Positions 16,418 through 23,743 of a stretch of DNA of 34,607 nt are shown here, piece after piece. The notes beneath the pieces are model-generated. The model saw only the letters and a program-made list of their open reading frames with translations. It searched no databases and was not told the origin of the DNA. Position 1 is the stretch's first letter, and every line of letters starts with the position of its first letter. The DNA lies in NCBI GenBank assembly GCA_001897445.1, contig MKSX01000030.1, positions 1-34,607 on the forward strand. Direction: 5' to 3'. This stretch comes from Alphaproteobacteria bacterium 33-17. Its GTDB lineage: Bacteria; Pseudomonadota; Alphaproteobacteria; Rickettsiales; 33-17. Made by a program: the position numbers and the translations under genes.

Positions 16418-18205
16418 CTATATTTGCATGGAATCATCCTTATTAGCAATGCATTTATTAGGATAAAGATTAATATTAGCATACTCATGCAAATTTTTAG
16501 CAAGTTTATAATCTATTTCTGGTATACCTGTAAATAAAAACCTTTTATCAGTAGGAGTTAGGTTTTTTTCAATTTCCCTAATAATATCATTGTTAACGCT
16601 TAGTAAACCACGAATTTTAGTTCTCCATTCATTTAAATCTTGGTAATTTTTATTCAGGCAGGCATAAAAGCTTTGTAACGCGTTAATTTTTACAGACTCA
16701 TCGCATATAACATTATTGTAATTATAAATGTAACTTTCTAAAAATGCAAAAGCAGACAATACAGGATTTTCAGACTTTATAACATCATCTAATTCTTCTG
16801 AAAGATCAATTTCTGCAAGATTATCAGGTATTTTAGCCCCAAAGAGTATCAGAATAGAAGATGCTATATCATGCTTAGATCTTAAAGCGTGTACCAATGA
16901 CTTATTAAGGTGAATATCTGACTGCAAGTGTATATTGTTTTGTAATAATGTGATTGCCATTATTATTTTGTCGTGTTTTATAGAGTAATATAGTGGTGAA
17001 TGAAATTTTGATTCAGTAAATTCATATGGCTGAATTGGATCGGCGCCTCTTTTTAATGTCTTTCTTAATAATCTATTTTCATTATTTTGTATTGCATAAA
17101 CCATTATTTGATTAAGTTCACTCTGACTTAAATTATATTTTTTTGCTGATAACAATAGTTCGATAAGGCTTGTTTTAAAATTTCTTGTTAAATATCTAAT
17201 TTTAAATACAGAAAAAATAGAGTATTTATTAATTTTAAAAGGCTTTTCACTATTAAGAATGTTTTTGGAAACCTGAACAGGATTTTGATATTCAAATATA
17301 AAGTGCTTAATATTAGATTTAGTTGTAGCGCCATAAGCAATTAAAAGTGCTATAGGTTTAGTATATTTTCCAGTAATATTAAGCTGTAAAAGTAAATCTA
17401 AACCTGTTTGTTTTTTAGCATTTGTAATATTAATATCAATATTTTCACTTATTAGAAGTGCCAAGTATCTAAACATACTGACTGCATCTTTTTTAAACGT
17501 GCGTACTACATAATGAAGTAAAGGCTCTCCCAGAGAATTTTTCTGATTAACGTTATAGCCTGATATAAAAAGAAAACATGCATGATTAAAATGATTTCTT
17601 TCAATTGCTATATGCATAGAATCCATATGATCTTTGGTCTCAAGATAAAAATCAGCACCGTGATTAATTAATATGTGGATAAGCTGAAATGTCTTTCCGT
17701 ATAATATTGCATCATGTAGCCCTGTATACGATAAATAATCCCTGTGATTAGGGTCTGCTCCGTACTCAAGTAAAGTTTCTATAATATTGATATTAGATGC
17801 TATTATAGCATTATAAAGTGGCGTTCTGTTCAGATGATTTTCTACATTTGGATCTGCGCCAGCCTTGCAAAGTAAAGACGTTATCTGCAAGCAATATGGT
17901 ATACAAGATTTTGCCGCAACATGAAGAGCAGTGTCTGTATCTTCATACCTAAAGTCAAGATTAGGTTCTTTCTTAATTATAAGTTTTAAAATTGTCAGAT
18001 TAGCATGTGTTACAGTGGATAAAAAAGCCTTATTTAACTCATCTGACCCAGGAAGTATATGATTTTGCTTTATAAGTTGCTGCGCTTTATGATGCTTATT
18101 TTGCTTAAGATATTGCTCAAACTTATTTAGTTTAACTGTTTTTTGCCTTTTAGTTAGTCTGGGAAGTGCATCCTCAAGTAACTCGGATTCTGCTTTACGT
18201 TTCAT
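16418..18205 (-). CDS. Large ankyrin-repeat protein with basic N-terminus, candidate nuclear effector
   Basis: 595 residues. An N-terminal basic region has two clusters, KRK at 2-4 and KRQK at 19-22, spaced like a bipartite nuclear localisation signal. At least five ankyrin units follow between about 70 and 275 (for example TALHVAAKSCIPYCLQITSLL, here clipped to its core, and TPLYNAIIASNINIIETLL, TGLHDAILYGKTFQLIHIL). Two or more diverged units lie near 385-460 (SPLYYSIKHDKIIMAITLL). The C-terminal ~100 residues are non-repeat and helical. No signal peptide is visible. The architecture fits a host-directed effector; delivery and nuclear targeting are inference. A palindromic element overlies its candidate promoter. 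Confidence 0.87.
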   Translation of the reverse strand: MKRKAESELLEDALPRLTKRQKTVKLNKFEQYLKQNKHHKAQQLIKQNHILPGSDELNKAFLSTVTHANLTILKLIIKKEPNLDFRYEDTDTALHVAAKSCIPYCLQITSLLCKAGADPNVENHLNRTPLYNAIIASNINIIETLLEYGADPNHRDYLSYTGLHDAILYGKTFQLIHILINHGADFYLETKDHMDSMHIAIERNHFNHACFLFISGYNVNQKNSLGEPLLHYVVRTFKKDAVSMFRYLALLISENIDINITNAKKQTGLDLLLQLNITGKYTKPIALLIAYGATTKSNIKHFIFEYQNPVQVSKNILNSEKPFKINKYSIFSVFKIRYLTRNFKTSLIELLLSAKKYNLSQSELNQIMVYAIQNNENRLLRKTLKRGADPIQPYEFTESKFHSPLYYSIKHDKIIMAITLLQNNIHLQSDIHLNKSLVHALRSKHDIASSILILFGAKIPDNLAEIDLSEELDDVIKSENPVLSAFAFLESYIYNYNNVICDESVKINALQSFYACLNKNYQDLNEWRTKIRGLLSVNNDIIREIEKNLTPTDKRFLFTGIPEIDYKLAKNLHEYANINLYPNKCIANKDDSMQI

Positions 18206-18223
18206 ATGGCATAATATAATAGG

Positions 18224-18264
18224 TTAATTAAGCTTAGATTAATTAATTTTATGTTAGTATGCAA
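18224..18264 (-). promoter_or_regulatory. Candidate promoter with overlapping palindromic operator
   Basis: On the minus strand TTGCAT (18259-18264) and TAATCT (18236-18241) are 17 nt apart, upstream of the large ankyrin gene. Two copies of the self-complementary octamer TTAATTAA (18224-18231 and 18239-18246) flank the -10 with 15-bp centre spacing. The -10 is weak, so this is a tentative call. Confidence 0.33.
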
Positions 18265-18301
18265 GAGAATCGTATTAAAATAAGCGTCATTATATAATGT
18301 T

Positions 18302-19288
18302 TTACATAGCACCAAGGATTTTAGCGGGATTAAGCGGCTTTTTGCCTTTTCTCATAGAAAAGTAAAGACACGGGTTTTTTACGCTGCCAGAGCTTCCCAC
18401 ATGACCAATAACTTCACCTTGGTCAATTTTATCTCCCTGATTAATCAGAATGTTATCTAAATGAGCATATGTCGTAAATGTATTTTGATCATGTTTTACA
18501 ATCACCATATTGCCAAAATCAGATATTTCATCGCCCGCATAAACTACTTCACCGCTTTTAGGGGCTATTATTTCAGTGCCTTTGCTTGCTTTAATTACAA
18601 TACCATCATTTTTGATACCAGATGCTTGAGTGCCAAACTTGCTGATAATCTGCCCTTTTACTGGCCATATATAATTTTTATTATCATATTTTTTGGCAAT
18701 TTTTTTAGTAGTTTTTTTAATGGTTTGGTACGACTCAGCTTGCTCATCATTACTTATATCAATATGCTCAGCGTAGGTTTTTTGTGTAATAACTTCTTCC
18801 TTTATATAAGGTTTTGCTGCCTGAGTTACAGTGCCTTTTGCCTTGCTAACGGCTATAGGGGAGTGAATTTTGATAATATCGCCAATCACCAGCTCATAGG
18901 GTTCGTTTAGATGATTATTTGCAATAATCTTGCGTGGGCTGAGCTTATATTGTCTTGATAACATATAAACAGTTTCGCCATTTTTTACCTCATGATAAAC
19001 AAATACGCCATTTTCATCGCTTGAAACTTTAGAATTAGGCTGAATATTTGAAGGTTGTTGCTGTTCACCTTCAGCATAGTTTGTAACAATTTTTGAAGGT
19101 ACAAATTCTGGTTTTGGAGCTGTGACTGGTTTTAAAGCCTGACCTTTTTTTATGGTTGGTCTTTTTTTAGCCTCGCCATAATATTTATCGCCAATATTAG
19201 CTACTTCAGCAGCATCCTGTTCAAAATGCTCGCATGAAAATAGCAAAAATATTGCTGCAAATAGGGTGAGAAATCTGGAGATTGACAT
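18302..19288 (-). CDS. LysM/LytM-domain lipoprotein, degenerate NlpD-like amidase activator
   Basis: Predicted outer-membrane or periplasmic lipoprotein: signal peptide MSISRFLTLFAAIFLLFSC with lipobox cysteine C19. A TTG start 24 nt upstream is possible, but this ATG gives a clean lipoprotein signal and does not overlap the preceding gene. A LysM peptidoglycan-binding domain lies at about 98-142 (GETVYMLSRQYKLSPRKI) and an M23/LytM domain at about 208-325. The usual zinc ligands are largely lost: the HxGxD site reads NDGIV, and the LHFE-type histidine is tyrosine (LYFSM), with only the AH of YAHLD kept. Like NlpD and EnvC it is probably a non-catalytic activator of cell-wall amidases in division. 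It is second in an operon with the 95-residue membrane protein. Confidence 0.86.
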   Translation of the reverse strand: MSISRFLTLFAAIFLLFSCEHFEQDAAEVANIGDKYYGEAKKRPTIKKGQALKPVTAPKPEFVPSKIVTNYAEGEQQQPSNIQPNSKVSSDENGVFVYHEVKNGETVYMLSRQYKLSPRKIIANNHLNEPYELVIGDIIKIHSPIAVSKAKGTVTQAAKPYIKEEVITQKTYAEHIDISNDEQAESYQTIKKTTKKIAKKYDNKNYIWPVKGQIISKFGTQASGIKNDGIVIKASKGTEIIAPKSGEVVYAGDEISDFGNMVIVKHDQNTFTTYAHLDNILINQGDKIDQGEVIGHVGSSGSVKNPCLYFSMRKGKKPLNPAKILGAM

Positions 19289-19293
19289 AGATT

Positions 19294-19581
19294 CTAATAT
19301 CTTCCTAAGCAATCATAAAAGTCATATATGTTTAAAATTAGTGGTGTGCAATTTTCGGAAACCTTTACTAAAGTTTCTAAATAGCTAGTTAAATGATCTT
19401 CAACTCTTTTTAAAATGCCAGTATTTTCCAGTCCTTTTAAAAAGTGGTAGCCAATATAAACTGCTGGAACTGCGATGATCAGATACCATTTAAAAAGTAT
19501 TGTATGTATAAATATACCAGCTGGACTGGCTTTCATCCAACCAAAAAATTGACCGAAATTTTTGAATTTATCAAGATCCAT
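19294..19581 (-). CDS. Small membrane protein of unknown function
   Basis: 95 residues, unrecognised. One clear hydrophobic segment (FKWYLIIAVPAVYIGYHFL, about residues 30-48) with possibly a re-entrant or second weak segment before it, followed by an amphipathic C-terminal half. It ends 5 nt before the NlpD-like start and has a good promoter at 19615-19642, so the two are probably expressed together. This hints at an envelope or division role but proves none. Confidence 0.7.
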   Translation of the reverse strand: MDLDKFKNFGQFFGWMKASPAGIFIHTILFKWYLIIAVPAVYIGYHFLKGLENTGILKRVEDHLTSYLETLVKVSENCTPLILNIYDFYDCLGRY

Positions 19582-19614
19582 TAGTTACACCCTGTTATAG
19601 TCGATATAAAAATA

Positions 19615-19642
19615 ATTATATCAAAAACAATAACTTATTCAA
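19615..19642 (-). promoter_or_regulatory. Promoter for the small membrane protein / NlpD-like operon
   Basis: On the minus strand TTGAAT (19637-19642), a 16-nt spacer, and a consensus TATAAT (19615-19620); the leader is about 27 nt to ATG 19581. Confidence 0.6.
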
Positions 19643-19666
19643 ATTAAATTTAACTTGTGGTAGTCT
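19638..19666 (+). promoter_or_regulatory. Candidate hemB promoter
   Basis: TTCAAA (19638-19643), 17 nt, TAGTCT (19661-19666), with an extended -10 TGG directly before it. It overlaps the -35 box of the divergent operon promoter on the other strand, so the two may interfere. Confidence 0.35.
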
Positions 19667-19691
19667 AGCAGAAAATATGGGGGTTATCATT

Positions 19692-20690
19692 ATGGATTTT
19701 TTTATACAAAGCAGGCAGCGCAGACTTAGAAGGAACGAGGCTATCAGAGCTTTAGTTCAGGAAAGTTTTATCAGAGAAGCTGATTTGATTTTACCCCTTT
19801 TTATAATCGAAGGTGATAGTATTCGTCAGGAAATACCTTCTATGCCTGGTGTTTTCAGGCTTTCGATTAACGAAGCTTTGTCAGTAGTTAATGAAGCAAT
19901 GCTGCTTGGTATTAGATCATTTGCGCTGTTTCCATGTATAGATAGCTCCTTAAAAGACGCAGATGGTAGTGAAGCCATGAATTCAAATAATCTTATTTGC
20001 AGAGCTGTAAGGGAAATTAAAAGGCGCTATTCCGATGCTTTTATTATATGTGATGTAGCCCTCGACCCGTATACTACACATGGTCATGATGGTGTTTTAG
20101 GGGTGGACGGAGACGTTGACAATGATGCAACCATCGAGATTCTTGCAAATCAGGCACTTATTCTTGCCAATAGCGGGTGTGACGCAGTTGCGCCTTCAGA
20201 TATGATGGACGGAAGAATAGGGTATATTAGAACGGTTTTAGATAGTAGTGGCTTTGAAAATACAATCATAATTGCCTATGCAGCTAAATATGCGTCAAGC
20301 TTTTATGGCGCATTCAGAGATGCTGTTGGTTCAAAATCTCTTCTCGGTATCGCTGATAAAAAAACCTATCAAATGAATCCAGCAAATAGTATTGAAGCTT
20401 TACGTGAAGTAGCGTCAGATGTTGCAGAAGGTGCTGATATTGTGCTAATTAAGCCAGGCCTACATTATTTAGACATTATTCTACAAACAAAACTTGAGTT
20501 TGATGTGCCAGTATTTGCATACCATGTGAGTGGCGAATATTCTATGCTAAAATTTGCCGAAGAAAAGGGGGTGTTAGACTATAACAAAGCAATTATGGAA
20601 ACCATGCTATGCTTTAAAAGAGCAGGTGCTTCAGGTATTTTTACATATGCCGCGATCGATGTAGCAAGGATTATTAGAGGATTGGTGTAG
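19692..20690 (+). CDS. hemB: Delta-aminolevulinic acid dehydratase (porphobilinogen synthase)
   Basis: Condenses two 5-aminolevulinate molecules to porphobilinogen in haem synthesis. 332 residues from this start. An ATG at 19677 is in frame, but GGGGG at 19679-19683 makes a ribosome site 8 nt before ATG 19692. The two active-site lysines are present: K199 (AAKYASSFYGAF) and Schiff-base K254 (VLIKPGLHYLD). The metal site reads DVALDPYTTHGHDG, aspartates instead of the cysteines of zinc enzymes, marking the magnesium-dependent type usual in alphaproteobacteria and plastids. It is a single gene, convergent with the ABC exporter operon. Confidence 0.96.
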   Translation: MDFFIQSRQRRLRRNEAIRALVQESFIREADLILPLFIIEGDSIRQEIPSMPGVFRLSINEALSVVNEAMLLGIRSFALFPCIDSSLKDADGSEAMNSNNLICRAVREIKRRYSDAFIICDVALDPYTTHGHDGVLGVDGDVDNDATIEILANQALILANSGCDAVAPSDMMDGRIGYIRTVLDSSGFENTIIIAYAAKYASSFYGAFRDAVGSKSLLGIADKKTYQMNPANSIEALREVASDVAEGADIVLIKPGLHYLDIILQTKLEFDVPVFAYHVSGEYSMLKFAEEKGVLDYNKAIMETMLCFKRAGASGIFTYAAIDVARIIRGLV

Positions 20691-20748
20691 TATCCTCATT
20701 AAAGCTTATAATTGTACGGTCATGGTTTGGATTATAGATACTTTAATA

Positions 20749-21423
20749 TCAACCCCGTACCATTCCATCTACAATGTTAATGGTGTAGTCGCACATAGAT
20801 GCAAGTTCCTGGTCGTGGGTGACTACTATGATAGTACGGTCACCTTCGCTAACAATCTTTTTGAATAGATCAAACACGTTTTTAGCATTTTTTGTATCAA
20901 GGTTACCTGTTGGTTCATCTGCTAAAAGCAAGGTGGGGTTATTTGCCATAGCTCTTGCAATTGCTACCCTTTGGCGCTGACCACCAGATAATTGCTTCGG
21001 AAACTTATTTTCAAGACCGCTTAGATTAAAATATTCGGTAAGTTCCATTGCTTTTTTCTCGGCTTCCTGTTCATCTGCAATACCTTTTTTAAGCATTGGC
21101 AGCATAATATTTTCCAGAACATTAAACTCAGATAATAAAAAGTGAAACTGAAAGATAAACCCAAGTTTATTAAGCCTGCAGTTTTCCTGTTCTGCTTTTG
21201 AGGCGGATGTCATGTTAACGCCATCAATAAAAATTTCGCCTTTTGTAGGGTTGTCGAGTAATCCAAGCAGGTATAGTAACGTTGACTTTCCTGATCCTGA
21301 AGGACCTATAATTGAAACTAGTTTCCCCTTAGGTATCGAGATATTAACGTCTTTAAGCAAAGTTGCGGTAATTTCACCGTTTGTAATTTCTAAGGTAACA
21401 TTTTGCGCTTTAACAATTTCCAT
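20749..21423 (-). CDS. ABC transporter ATPase, LolD/MacB type
   Basis: 224 residues from the start MEIVKAQNV. The longer reading frame that extends upstream into the permease gene is rejected because AAGGGG lies just before this ATG, which overlaps the permease stop codon (TAATG). Walker A is IGPSGSGKST, the signature LSGGQRQRVAIARA, Walker B LLLADEPTG, and the switch histidine lies in VVTHD. The LolD/MacB branch is shown by the DEPTGNLD motif. It powers the FtsX-type permease encoded immediately upstream. With a membrane-fusion protein in the same operon it is more likely an export complex (MacAB or DevBCA-like) than LolCDE, though annotation pipelines will probably call it LolD. Confidence 0.92.
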   Translation of the reverse strand: MEIVKAQNVTLEITNGEITATLLKDVNISIPKGKLVSIIGPSGSGKSTLLYLLGLLDNPTKGEIFIDGVNMTSASKAEQENCRLNKLGFIFQFHFLLSEFNVLENIMLPMLKKGIADEQEAEKKAMELTEYFNLSGLENKFPKQLSGGQRQRVAIARAMANNPTLLLADEPTGNLDTKNAKNVFDLFKKIVSEGDRTIIVVTHDQELASMCDYTINIVDGMVRG

Positions 21424-22673
21424 TATACTGCGCCCCTTATAATATTTACAGGAACGGTTGATGATGCTCTGCTTGCTGGCATCCAGCTTGATAACGCCGA
21501 AATTATAATAGCTGAAACCCATGCTGCTAAATAAAGATAATTAGAACGGTACAATATGAACCCGTCCATAGTCATGAAGCTGCCTTCCTCAATTCTAAAA
21601 TTGATAACAGATAGACCTTCCATTATAATAAAGCCCAGTATGCAGCCAATAATTCCGCCAAATGCGCCCATTATCAAACCTTGATACACAAATATTTTCT
21701 TAATATCTGACTCTGAAAAACCAATAGATTTTAATATTGCTACGTCTCTGGTTTTTTCGTTAACCATGTTTGATACAATATTATATATACCAAATGAAGC
21801 GACAATTATTATTGCGAAAATTGTTGAGTAAATAACGCCATTTTGCACTTTAAATATGCTGAAAACGTTGCTATTGCTTTCTTCCCAGCCTTCAGTTTTA
21901 TAACCAAACTGGCTTTCAATCTTTTTAGCAGTTTCACGAGCGGTATTGATATCTTTAAGCTTAAGTCTGATAAGATTAATCCGGTTGTTTTTTTGCTCAA
22001 GTATCTGTACTTTCTTAAGCAATAAATATGCCTGTCCGCTATCCACTGAGGTAATACCTGTTTGAAATATACCAACCACCTTTACTAAAAGCGATACGCC
22101 TTTTGAAGATGTGATTTTGATTTTATCTTTATAACTCACGCCTAGTTTTTTGGCTAGTAACTTACCTACTATAACTGCGTTAACGGAGCTTTCCAGTTCC
22201 GAAAGACTACCAACTATCATATCCCGTTCAAGGTTACTTACGGTTTTTTCTTCTTTAGGGTTAATTCCAATAGCTAAAGCACCAACTTCTTTGCTGCCAT
22301 AACGTAAAAATGCCTGACTTTGCAGGCTGTTTACGTATTTAATATCTGGCTCTGAATCCAGATATTCATTGATCATTTTATAGTTTCTGATGCCCTTAAT
22401 TTCATTGTCGGGCTTTAAATTATTTAGAACTACTATTTTATCTGGGTATTTTTCAAAAATTGCCTGAGTTTTAGGGTTGCGATATTCATCTTTAATCGTA
22501 ACATGCGGCGAAATATCGATAACTTTATCAACAAAAAATTGCTGCATACCTTTTAGCATAGCGGTAAGTGAAATGAAGAAGCTAACACCAACTGCTATAC
22601 CGATAACAGCAACAATAGTTTGCCGTCTGCGGTTAATTAGGTATTTGTAAGCAATGTTAAGTATTAGGTTCAT
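21423..22673 (-). CDS. FtsX-family ABC permease (MacB/DevC/LolC-like)
   Basis: 416 residues with the four-helix layout of this family: one N-terminal membrane segment (about 16-38, TIVAVIGIAVGVSFFISLTA), a large periplasmic MacB-PCD-like domain (about 40-275), then three C-terminal segments near 276-300, 325-355 and 375-400, ending WMPASRASSTVPVNIIRG. The C-terminal core EKTRDVAILKSIGFSESDI is the typical coupling-helix region. It starts 5 nt after the adaptor gene and overlaps the ATPase start. A single permease gene implies a homodimer, as in MacB or DevC, rather than the LolC/LolE pair. Confidence 0.9.
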   Translation of the reverse strand: MNLILNIAYKYLINRRRQTIVAVIGIAVGVSFFISLTAMLKGMQQFFVDKVIDISPHVTIKDEYRNPKTQAIFEKYPDKIVVLNNLKPDNEIKGIRNYKMINEYLDSEPDIKYVNSLQSQAFLRYGSKEVGALAIGINPKEEKTVSNLERDMIVGSLSELESSVNAVIVGKLLAKKLGVSYKDKIKITSSKGVSLLVKVVGIFQTGITSVDSGQAYLLLKKVQILEQKNNRINLIRLKLKDINTARETAKKIESQFGYKTEGWEESNSNVFSIFKVQNGVIYSTIFAIIIVASFGIYNIVSNMVNEKTRDVAILKSIGFSESDIKKIFVYQGLIMGAFGGIIGCILGFIIMEGLSVINFRIEEGSFMTMDGFILYRSNYLYLAAWVSAIIISALSSWMPASRASSTVPVNIIRGAV

Positions 22674-22678
22674 AATTT

Positions 22679-23665
22679 TTATTTAATGATTATTTTGTCA
22701 TCCATAGTAAGACCCGAGATAACCTCAATCATATTACCATTTGTAATCCCGGTTTCTATGTCTTGCATTGTCTCACCGCTCCACTTCTTAAGCTTTACCT
22801 GATTGTTTTTAACAGCATCTACAGGTATAAACATAGCATCTTGCTTTATTTCTTTTACAACGTTTACGTCCACTGTCATACCAATTTTTAGGCTTGGATT
22901 ATTATCATTTGGAACAGACACAAATATTCTAAAGTTACGGTTTACTTCATCGCCCTGAGGAGTAATGGATTCCACAATACCTTCAGGAAAGTCGCTTGAT
23001 AAAGAGTTTGGTTTAATTATAACCTTTTGCCTGTTTTTTATATCTAAAATATCTTCTTCATCGATTTCGGCTTCAATCCTGATTTTATCATCAGCAATAT
23101 AGATTAGTGGCTTTTCAGGATTTACAAATTCACCTATATCAAGATCCTGTTTTACTACAATACCATCAAATGGCGCTCTGATGTTATATTTATCAAGTAA
23201 CTTTTCTTCAGCTATGATTTTGCTGTTAATGTTTTTTAACTGGCTTTCTAAGTTTTCAAAATAGCTATTACTTACAAACTTTTTATCATGAAGCGCTCTG
23301 CTTCTTTGAAGTTCGCTTTGTAGAAAATCACGCTGAGCTATCATAGAGTTTAATATTGCTTCTTCATATGAATTATCAAGTTTGGCTAGTATATCGCCTT
23401 TTTTAACTTCTTGCCCTTCATGTGATAAGATTTCTGTTATTTTAGAATTTACCTCAGAGACAATAGTTGTAGAATTTTTTGCTTTAACAAGACCATTGCC
23501 ATAAATAGCAACAACTAAATCTTTTTTAATTGGTGAAATTGTTACATCGCCTTTGCTAAATATTTTAAAGCCAATAACAGCTACTGCAGCGAGTAAGGAA
23601 ATTTTAACAATTTTGGCGTTTAATTTGATCATTTTCGTTTTCAATTTATAAAATAGATATTGCAC
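22679..23665 (-). CDS. HlyD/MacA-type membrane fusion (periplasmic adaptor) protein
   Basis: 328 residues with an N-terminal membrane anchor (about 15-32), a biotinyl-lipoyl half (GQEVKKGDILAKLDNSYEEA), a helical hairpin (about 85-145), the second lipoyl half (IRAPFDGIVVKQDLDIGEFV) and a beta-barrel/MPD C-terminus. The start is GTG with AGGA 5 nt upstream; an ATG 33 nt further in lacks a ribosome site. It is the first gene of the exporter operon. The adaptor links the ABC permease to a TolC-like outer-membrane duct, which is not in this window. It is transcribed divergently from the lipid-like biosynthetic operon across 78 bp. Confidence 0.9.
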   Translation of the reverse strand: MQYLFYKLKTKMIKLNAKIVKISLLAAVAVIGFKIFSKGDVTISPIKKDLVVAIYGNGLVKAKNSTTIVSEVNSKITEILSHEGQEVKKGDILAKLDNSYEEAILNSMIAQRDFLQSELQRSRALHDKKFVSNSYFENLESQLKNINSKIIAEEKLLDKYNIRAPFDGIVVKQDLDIGEFVNPEKPLIYIADDKIRIEAEIDEEDILDIKNRQKVIIKPNSLSSDFPEGIVESITPQGDEVNRNFRIFVSVPNDNNPSLKIGMTVDVNVVKEIKQDAMFIPVDAVKNNQVKLKKWSGETMQDIETGITNGNMIEVISGLTMDDKIIIK

Positions 23666-23690
23666 AAAAATCCTAATATATTAATATAAT
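23660..23690 (+). promoter_or_regulatory. Candidate promoter of the eight-gene biosynthetic operon
   Basis: Consensus TATAAT (23685-23690) with TTGCAC (23660-23665) 19 nt upstream; the spacing is long. The leader would be about 47 nt, with AGG at 23733-23735 as ribosome site before ATG 23744. The -35 box overlaps the start codon of the divergent adaptor gene, so the two operons share this control region. Confidence 0.42.
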
Positions 23691-23743
23691 TACAATACAT
23701 TAAAATAAAATCTTTTTCTAGTTAAAAACCTTAGGTACTAAAA

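Noticed and set aside
18461..18910. 149-codon plus-strand reading frame opposite the NlpD-like gene
   Set aside because: It is antisense to a gene with a clear lipoprotein signal, LysM and LytM domains, has no ribosome site and reads as an AT-rich hydrophobic shadow.
20691..20748. Intrinsic terminator between hemB and the ATPase gene
   Set aside because: GTACGG near 20713 and CCGTAC near 20756 are complementary, but the arms are only 6 bp, about 35-40 nt apart and lack a T-tract.
21424..21522. N-terminal extension of the ABC ATPase into the permease gene
   Set aside because: The extra 33 residues have no family counterpart, while AAGGGG and a TAATG stop/start overlap mark the start at 21423.
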